From the NCBI GenBank assembly GCA_017694565.1, contig JADIMR010000038.1, positions 1 through 56,901 of the forward strand: 56,901 bases of DNA, read 5' to 3'. The position numbers and the translations under genes are program-made. The stretch is from Candidatus Enterocola intestinipullorum (GTDB taxonomy: Bacteria > Bacteroidota > Bacteroidia > Bacteroidales > Paludibacteraceae). Within the stretch, counting starts at the first letter, position 1. Each line of letters starts with the position of its first letter. The notes under the pieces are model-generated. The model was not told the DNA's origin. It worked only from the letters and a program-made list of their open reading frames with translations, and did not search any database. Shown here in pieces: positions 51,974 to 56,901 of this stretch.

Positions 51974-52012
51974 GTGCGACAGCGGCTTTTTACAAAAAAG
52001 CTGCTGTCGCAC
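51974..52012. repeat. Boundary palindrome centred on the uvrA stop codon
   Basis: gtgcgacagcggcttttt (51974-51991) pairs with aaaaagctgctgtcgcac (51995-52012): 18 bp with one G-T mismatch, loop aca. The uvrA TAA is at 51990-51992 on the minus strand. It follows gcaggacaatgcct, like the tail of a core unit. Confidence 0.92.
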
Positions 52013-54797
52013 CTTTTCCGCCGGCTTTCACTTCGGCAATCGTACCTTGCGCCACTATCCGTCCGCCCGCGCTGCCGCCCTCCGGGCCGAGGTCTATTAT
52101 ATGGTCGGCATGAAGTATCACGTCCAAATTATGTTCTATCACTATCAGGCTGTTGCCACGGTCCACCAATCTGTCCAAAACTTCCAGCAATACCTTTATA
52201 TCTTCGAAATGCAGGCCGGTGGTCGGCTCGTCCAAAATATACAGTGTATGGCCGGTGTCTTTTTTCGCAAGCTCGGTGGCCAATTTCACGCGCTGGTTTT
52301 CGCCGCCCGAAAGCGTGGTGGACGATTGTCCGAGTTTGATATAGCCTAATCCCACTTCTTGCAGGATTCGCAATTTCGGCATTATGGATGGCACGTTCTC
52401 GAAAAATTCGGCGGCTTGGTTTATTGTCATGTCCAAGACATCGCCTATGGATTTGCCCTTGTAGCGGACTTCCAAAGTCTCGCGGTTGTAACGTTTGCCG
52501 CGACAAGCTTCGCAACGCACGTACACGTCGCTCATGTAGCCCATTTCCATTTTTTTGTAACCTGCGCCCATGCACTCCTCGCAACGTCCGCCTTTTACGT
52601 TGAACGAAAACCGCCCCGGTTTGTAGCCGCGTATTTTGGATTCGGGCAACTCCACGAACAAATTGCGTATATCCGCGAAAAGTCCGGTGTAAGTGGCAGG
52701 ATTGGAACGCGGGGTACGTCCTATGGGGGATTGGTCCACCGCGATTACCTTGTCGATGTTTTCAATTCCCTCGATCGATTTGTAGGGCAGGGGTTGTTTC
52801 AGGCTGCGGTAAAAGTGCTTGGTCAGTATCGGCAGCAGGGTTTCGCTTATCAGGGTCGATTTGCCGCCTCCGGAAACACCTGTGATACAGATGAATTTGC
52901 CCAATGGAAATTCCGCATCCACGTTTTTCAAGTTGTTCCCCGTCGCTCCGTGCAATATTATGCTTTTGCCGTTTCCGGGACGGACGCTTTCGTGCCGGGA
53001 CACTTCCTTTTTCCCGTTCAAGTAGTCGGCGGTAAGAGTTCCGGATTCAAGCATTTCGGCAGTAGTGCCTTGGAATACGACATAACCGCCCAAACGCCCT
53101 GCTCCGGGTCCCATGTCTATGATGTAGTCGGAAGACAGCATCATGTCTTTGTCGTGTTCCACTACTATGACGGTGTTGCCCTCGTCGCGCAGTTTCTTCA
53201 ACGAGCTGATAAGTTTGATGTTGTCGCGGGGATGCAGGCCTATGCTCGGCTCGTCCAAAATGTACAGTACGTTTACAAGTTGCGAACCGATCTGCGTGGC
53301 CAAACGTATGCGTTGGCTTTCTCCTCCCGACAAACTTGCGGAAGCCCTGTTCAACGACAGGTAATGCAAGCCTACATCATTGAGGAAGCCTATGCGGGCT
53401 TTGATTTCCTTTAAAATTTCAGTGCCTATTTTCTTTTGGCGTTCGTCCAGCTTGGCAGGCAGGTCCTCTACCCATTTTCCCAACGCCCCTATGTCCATCG
53501 AGGAAAGCTCGGCGATGTTCTTGCCGTCTATCTTGTAATAAAGGGCTTTCTTGTTCAAGCGGCTGCCTTGGCATTCCGGGCAGACCGCCGTTTGCGTGAA
53601 TTGCTCGGCCCAACGGCGGGTTTTGTCATCGCTGTTCTCGTCTTGGGCGAGGTCCATGAGGTAGGCGCAAATACCGTGGAACGACATGGCGGCGGATCGT
53701 ACCCCGTCGCTGTTTACATGGCCGGGAACAAGTTCGTCGCTGCCGTTGATTATAGTGTCCAAAAGCTCTTCAGGAAGGTCTTTCACAGGCGTTTTCAAGT
53801 CGCAGCCGTATTTGAGGCACAGATTGTTTATCAGGTTGAAAGTCATGTTGTTCCTGTACTTGCCTAGTGCCGTTATCGCGCCGTCGTGAATAGAAACCGT
53901 GTTGTCCGGTATCAGTTTTTGCATGTCGATTTGCGAAACCACGCCCATGCCGTGGCATCGCGGGCAATATCCTTTCGGGGAATTGAACGAGAAGTCGTGC
54001 GGGGCAGGGTCGGGGTAGGACAAGCCCGTGGACGGGCACATCAAACGGCTGCTGTAATATTTGAGCCTGCTATCGTCGTTGTCTAAAACCGCTATAATCC
54101 CGTCTCCTTGTTCCATTGCAGTTTTCAGGGATCTTTTCAACCGTGCTTCGTCTTTGGATTCCACCTTCAATTTGTCAATCACCACTTCGATATCGTGGTT
54201 TTTGTAGCGGTCAAGGCGCATGTCGGGTACTATTTCGCGCATTTCCCCGTCCACGCGGACGTTCAAGTAGCCTTTTTTCCGCAATTGCTCGAACAATTCC
54301 CGGTAGTGCCCCTTGCGCGAATGCACAAGCGGGGCCAGCAACAATATTTTCTTGCCGTCGTAATCGCCGAGGATGTGCCCGAGTATCTGGTCTTGGGAAT
54401 AGCGCACCATTTTTTCCCCTGTGTTATACGAATATGCGTCAGCGACGCGGGCGTACAGAAGTCGTAGGAAATCGTAAATTTCGGTGGTCGTTCCCACTGT
54501 GGAACGGGGATTGTTGTTCGTGGTCTTTTGTTCTATCGCTATAACAGGGTTAAGCCCGGTTATCTTGTCCACGTCGGGGCGTTCCATCCCGCCTAAGAAA
54601 TTGCGGGCGTAGGCCGAAAAGGTTTCAATGTAACGGCGTTGTCCTTCGGCGTACAAGGTGTTGAATGCCAATGATGATTTGCCGCTTCCGCTAAGCCCCG
54701 TTATCACCGTAAGGCTGCCATGTGGAATCTGCACATCAATGTTTTTCAAATTGTTCTCCCGTGCGCCGTAAACTTTTATATAGTCGGATTCTTCCAT
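51990..54797 (-). CDS. uvrA: UvrABC excinuclease subunit A
   Basis: 935 residues, full length. Two ABC ATPase modules: Walker A ITGLSGSGKSSLAFNTLYAE (about 32-51) and ITGVSGGGKSTLISETLLP in the second half; signatures SLSGGESQRI and TLSGGENQRV. Zinc motifs CPRCHGMGVV (CxxC) and CEECMGAGY with CEACRGKRYN are present. It recognises bulky DNA damage and loads UvrB. A TATCTTTA box lies at 54832-54839 on the minus strand. The last six codons and the stop lie within an 18-bp palindrome shared with the mosaic. Confidence 0.97.
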   Translation of the reverse strand: MEESDYIKVYGARENNLKNIDVQIPHGSLTVITGLSGSGKSSLAFNTLYAEGQRRYIETFSAYARNFLGGMERPDVDKITGLNPVIAIEQKTTNNNPRSTVGTTTEIYDFLRLLYARVADAYSYNTGEKMVRYSQDQILGHILGDYDGKKILLLAPLVHSRKGHYRELFEQLRKKGYLNVRVDGEMREIVPDMRLDRYKNHDIEVVIDKLKVESKDEARLKRSLKTAMEQGDGIIAVLDNDDSRLKYYSSRLMCPSTGLSYPDPAPHDFSFNSPKGYCPRCHGMGVVSQIDMQKLIPDNTVSIHDGAITALGKYRNNMTFNLINNLCLKYGCDLKTPVKDLPEELLDTIINGSDELVPGHVNSDGVRSAAMSFHGICAYLMDLAQDENSDDKTRRWAEQFTQTAVCPECQGSRLNKKALYYKIDGKNIAELSSMDIGALGKWVEDLPAKLDERQKKIGTEILKEIKARIGFLNDVGLHYLSLNRASASLSGGESQRIRLATQIGSQLVNVLYILDEPSIGLHPRDNIKLISSLKKLRDEGNTVIVVEHDKDMMLSSDYIIDMGPGAGRLGGYVVFQGTTAEMLESGTLTADYLNGKKEVSRHESVRPGNGKSIILHGATGNNLKNVDAEFPLGKFICITGVSGGGKSTLISETLLPILTKHFYRSLKQPLPYKSIEGIENIDKVIAVDQSPIGRTPRSNPATYTGLFADIRNLFVELPESKIRGYKPGRFSFNVKGGRCEECMGAGYKKMEMGYMSDVYVRCEACRGKRYNRETLEVRYKGKSIGDVLDMTINQAAEFFENVPSIMPKLRILQEVGLGYIKLGQSSTTLSGGENQRVKLATELAKKDTGHTLYILDEPTTGLHFEDIKVLLEVLDRLVDRGNSLIVIEHNLDVILHADHIIDLGPEGGSAGGRIVAQGTIAEVKAGGKGATAAFL

Positions 54798-54851
54798 CAG
54801 CAGGTAAACTCTGTAAGTACGAAAATTCTTGTAAAGATAAGGATTTTGGAG

Positions 54852-54873
54852 AATAGTGGACAGTGGTTAGTTG
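54852..54873 (+). repeat. Degenerate heptamer remnant upstream of uvrA
   Basis: gaatagtggacagtggttagttg is a worn heptamer piece. The rest of 54874-55006 is A/T-rich, with no gene that I can support. Confidence 0.55.
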
Positions 54874-55006
54874 ATGGTTTTGCTTGGTTTTGTAGGTACG
54901 AACGAATTTTGTATTGAATATCGCCTATATGTTTTACTTTAAAAAAACATTATGCGAAAATAAGTTAATATTCTTTGGAGGATGGATTACGCGAATTTAA
55001 ATACAC

Positions 55007-55035
55007 AAAAAAAGCCACCGCAAACGCGGTGGCTT
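55007..55035 (-). terminator. Terminator of the glucan-binding-like lipoprotein gene
   Basis: Perfect 10-bp stem aagccaccgc (55012-55021) with gcggtggctt (55026-55035); on the minus strand it is followed by a T-run. Confidence 0.9.
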
Positions 55036-55064
55036 ATATAATGGTTTATGATTGTTGTCCTATA

Positions 55065-56129
55065 TTATTCGCACAATTCATAACCTTCGAAGCAGCCTTC
55101 AACTCCGTTCCAGCCTTCGATTACGACTTCTTGGCCTTCGGAAGCACCGAATGTGCGGTTGGCGATTTCTGCTACGCAACCGTTAGTGGTGTCAAGGGTC
55201 TTTTCGCCTTGGTCCCAAGTGTCAGCACTAAGACGTGCTTTGTATTCCATGTTGTCTTGACCGGTGAGAGTTACTTCGGCTTTGCCGTCAACAACGGGGA
55301 ATCCTGTACCCTTTGCCCATGTGTTGCCGTCTGCATCGGGGAACGAACCGCATACGTAAACAGTCTCGGTTCCTTCGGGTGTACATTCGGGCAATACAAG
55401 TGTGAATTTATATTCCCTATCTGCAACGCAGGGGTTCTTTTTCCAGCTTTTTACCCAAATGTAAATAATACCTGTTCCGTTTGCAATAAGGTTGTCAGGT
55501 GTTGTAACGTCAGATATGGTCGATTCGGGCAATATTTCTTTTTCTCCCCATTGGGAATCCCAGTTGCCAAGACCGGTCTCCCAACCTTCAAAGTTGGCAA
55601 GGGGTTTGCCTTCTGCAGCGTTGCTAGCGATATCAACTTTATACCAGCCTTCTGCACCTTCTACAGCAACCATTTCTTCGCCGGCCCATTCGTTGCTGCT
55701 GCCGCCCCAAAGCGGAGCGCCGTTGCAATCTGAGCCTTCAGGAATATAAACTGCTATTGTTATACCGTCAGCAACAGGTTCGATAGCAGGTACTTCGGGA
55801 GCGGATTCTGCAACGTCTACATCGCCAGTTACGCTGCTGTTGTTATAGGTAGCGGTGAATGTGCCTTTTCCTACTTTGATAGCGGTGATGGTTCCGTTTT
55901 CAATAGTGAAGACTTCGGGAGCATTGCTGGTCCAGGTTACGGAAGCAGCGTCAACTGCAACGCCGTCCGAATTCAATGTAACGGTTGTAGATTCACCCGG
56001 TGCGAGAGTAACGTAGTTGGGTGACAATGTCAAACCGCCGTTGCCGCCTTTTTCGTTGCAGCTGGTGAGACCGAACAAAAGCGCGGTCATCGCAGCGGTT
56101 GCGGCAAGTAAGAATTTTCTTGTTTTCAT
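55065..56129 (-). CDS. Surface lipoprotein with Ig-like and SusE/F-like domains
   Basis: 354 residues. A lipoprotein signal (LLFGLTSC, Cys24) is followed by a glycine/asparagine-rich stretch that may act as a surface-export tag. A bacterial Ig-like domain (about 33-108: LSPNYVTLAPGESTTVTL ... AIKVGKGTFTATY) precedes two beta-sandwich domains with tryptophan-rich faces (about 122-230 with PLWGGSSNEWAGEEM, GWYKVDI and ETGLGNWDSQWG; about 240-335 with YVCGSFPDADGNTWAKGTGF), similar in style to the starch-binding modules of SusE/SusF. It probably binds a polysaccharide at the cell surface, though no SusC/SusD pair is present. It has a consensus promoter and a distant operator-like site shared with the GH64 gene. 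Confidence 0.75.
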   Translation of the reverse strand: MKTRKFLLAATAAMTALLFGLTSCNEKGGNGGLTLSPNYVTLAPGESTTVTLNSDGVAVDAASVTWTSNAPEVFTIENGTITAIKVGKGTFTATYNNSSVTGDVDVAESAPEVPAIEPVADGITIAVYIPEGSDCNGAPLWGGSSNEWAGEEMVAVEGAEGWYKVDIASNAAEGKPLANFEGWETGLGNWDSQWGEKEILPESTISDVTTPDNLIANGTGIIYIWVKSWKKNPCVADREYKFTLVLPECTPEGTETVYVCGSFPDADGNTWAKGTGFPVVDGKAEVTLTGQDNMEYKARLSADTWDQGEKTLDTTNGCVAEIANRTFGASEGQEVVIEGWNGVEGCFEGYELCE

Positions 56130-56174
56130 TGTTTTACTTTGATTTAAAAGTTAAATAATAGGTTTTCTGTTCGG

Positions 56175-56206
56175 CAAATATAAACGAGTTTTTTGCCAAT
56201 AACAAA
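56175..56206 (-). promoter_or_regulatory. Promoter of the glucan-binding-like lipoprotein gene
   Basis: On the minus strand TTTG (complement of 56203-56206), 20 bp, TATATTTG (complement of 56175-56182): a full match to the Bacteroidota consensus. Confidence 0.8.
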
Positions 56207-56279
56207 TTTTCAGCCTCAAAAATACCCCGGAATCCCCGTAAAACCGTCAATTTGGAACGATTTTCCGGGAAGGTGACAT

Positions 56280-56295
56280 TTGCAATCGTTTGCAA
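56280..56295 (-). promoter_or_regulatory. LacI/cre-type operator-like site
   Basis: TTGCAATCGTTTGCAA, the exact reverse complement of the 16-bp site on the GH64 promoter (16802-16817). It is about 75 bases upstream of the -33 box of the lipoprotein gene. Confidence 0.6.
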
Positions 56296-56304
56296 TAAGC
56301 GGTT

Positions 56305-56405
56305 TCTTTGCCGCTTCGCGGCAGTGGATAGTGATTAGTGAGTAGTGGTTAGTGGATAGTTGCAGCGAGCACCGCGTAGTGTATGCACAAGGTTCAGAGG
56401 AGTTA
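56305..56405 (+). repeat. Heptamer array and leader before core copy 6
   Basis: Begins with gccgc-ttc-gcggc. Then gtggatagtgattagtgagtagtggttagtggatagt, then the leader gcaccgcgtagtgtatgcac and aaggttcagaggagtta. Confidence 0.85.
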
Positions 56406-56464
56406 GCCCCCCTCTGGGGGCAGGAAATTATCCTGCGGATAATTTCCGGGGGATAAGACAATTG
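56406..56464 (+). repeat. Core hairpin unit, copy 6
   Basis: gcccccctctgggggca, perfect 11-bp palindrome ggaaattatcc-tgc-ggataatttcc (56423-56447), then gggggataagacaattg. Confidence 0.92.
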
Positions 56465-56465
56465 C

Positions 56466-56496
56466 AAGCGTAAGCCTGCAAAGCAGGCTTACGCTT
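56466..56496. repeat. Second variable palindrome of copy 6
   Basis: aagcgtaagcctgc-aaa-gcaggcttacgctt is a perfect 14-bp stem. It is related to 4807-4837 (aagcgttagcc), with paired changes in both arms. Confidence 0.9.
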
Positions 56497-56498
56497 AA

Positions 56499-56542
56499 CT
56501 GTAAGTTGAGTGGACGGACGAAGTCCGGCAGCGTACTTACAG
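56499..56542 (+). repeat. Module B, copy 3
   Basis: ctgtaagt ... acttacag with inner cggac-gaa-gtccg. It is nearly the reverse complement of 4761-4804, including flanking bases out to the next core unit. Confidence 0.88.
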
Positions 56543-56573
56543 TGGATATAGTGCCAGCACAATGTTTAAGGAA

Positions 56574-56636
56574 GCCCGCCCCCTCTGGGGGCGGCAAAAT
56601 CATCTGGAAGATGATTTTGCGGGGGATTAGACAATG
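56574..56636 (+). repeat. Core hairpin unit, copy 7
   Basis: gcccgccccctctgggggcg, perfect 12-bp palindrome gcaaaatcatct-gga-agatgattttgc (56594-56620), then gggggattagacaatg. The tail has TTAG instead of ATAAG. Confidence 0.92.
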
Positions 56637-56650
56637 ACGGGCGTGCAGCA

Positions 56651-56695
56651 CCCGCCCCCTCTGGGGGGCTGGATTTTTGACCGGACAGGTCAAAA
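56651..56695 (+). repeat. Core hairpin unit, copy 8, truncated
   Basis: cccgccccctctggggggc, then ttttgacc (56675-56682) with ggtcaaaa (56688-56695). The GGGGGATAAGACAATG tail is missing and a heptamer array follows directly. Confidence 0.8.
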
Positions 56696-56735
56696 TTAGT
56701 GGTTAGTGGATAGTGGATAGTGATTAGTGGTTAGT
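56696..56735 (+). repeat. Heptamer array
   Basis: Six units: ttagtgg, ttagtgg, atagtgg, atagtga, ttagtgg and a partial ttag. Confidence 0.92.
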
Positions 56736-56811
56736 TGTAGGTTATGCCGCTTAGTGTCGGCTACCGCTGAAGTTTAGCACCGCGCAACGTTAGCAACCAA
56801 GTTCAGGGTGT

Positions 56812-56901
56812 TTGCCCCCTCTGGGGGCAGTTTTTTATCTGCAAGATAAAAAACGGGGGATTAGACAATGAAATGGGCATGAGCATTGGAGCAAAGCGGA
56901 A
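56812..56901 (+). repeat. Core hairpin unit, copy 9, running to the window end
   Basis: tgccccctctgggggca, perfect 11-bp palindrome gttttttatct-gca-agataaaaaac (56830-56854), gggggattagacaatg. The following 31 bases (atgggcatgagc..) resemble the segment after copy 3 and are cut by the window edge. Confidence 0.9.

Noticed and set aside
56406-56901. Mosaic considered as an insertion sequence or its remnant
   Set aside because: No transposase fragment, no consistent terminal inverted repeats bounding the whole, and no target-site duplication that I can identify.

Overview
The window is chromosomal DNA from a member of the Bacteroidota, most likely an uncultured Bacteroidales. Support for this: a full-length SprA (type IX secretion translocon), a secreted enzyme with a C-terminal type IX sorting domain, families largely confined to this phylum (DUF4290, DUF3822, PIN-PhoH, DUF4105), promoters of the TAnnTTTG (-7) / TTTG (-33) type, and almost no Shine-Dalgarno sequences. 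No tRNA, rRNA, CRISPR array, transposase or phage gene was seen.

Layout. 1-2.9 kb: end of pgi, a FucP-type sugar transporter and a ROK glucokinase, a small glucose module. 2.9-9.2 kb: tilS and a ferredoxin (minus strand), purA, topB and ruvA. 9.2-18.7 kb: sprA directly after ruvA, then a secreted GH64 beta-1,3-glucanase-like protein that would use the type IX pathway. 18.8-21.7 kb: murF-ispG. 22-28.2 kb: a six-gene export operon (TolC, HlyD, two ATPases, two ABC-2 permeases). 28.3-29.6 kb: panC-panD. 29.6-35.2 kb: DUF4105 protein, PIN-PhoH ATPase, a TPR protein and a nucleoside phosphorylase. 35.3-43.4 kb: TetR regulator; murA operon (DUF4290 protein, murA, a lipoprotein zincin); tsaB; yicC; trmD-rsmD-DUF3822-membrane protein. 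43.4-48.8 kb: RecD-like helicase, nucleoside kinase, Na/Pi cotransporter family protein. 49.1-54.8 kb: recX - secreted protein - pssA - yidD as an overlapping operon, then uvrA. 55-56.1 kb: a surface lipoprotein with an Ig-like domain and glucan-binding-like repeats.

The unusual part lies between the genes. Most large intergenic gaps (4.6-5.0, 6.3-6.6, 16.4-16.7, 21.7-21.9, 44.9-45.2, 48.9-49.1, 51.8-52.0 and 56.3-56.9 kb) are filled by a mosaic of short hairpins. The core unit has constant flanks (CCCCCTCTGGGGGCAG on one side, CGGGGGATAAGACAATG on the other) around a palindrome whose arms differ in every copy while pairing and a usually 3-nt loop are kept. A second variable palindrome often follows. 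Other modules (called B and C here) and heptamer arrays (TTAGTGG/TTAGTGA/ATAGTGG) lie between the cores. Where the mosaic meets a gene, the gene's own edge (stop codon region of uvrA, yidD, sprA and the nucleoside kinase; promoter regions of the ferredoxin gene and purA) is usually one arm of a palindrome, as if native sequence had been copied back in inverted orientation. This is the best candidate for an undescribed system in the window.

A second regulatory signal is an identical 16-bp operator-like site (TTGCAAACGATTGCAA and its reverse complement) at the promoter of the GH64 gene and upstream of the glucan-binding-like lipoprotein gene 40 kb away. It suggests shared control by a LacI-family regulator.
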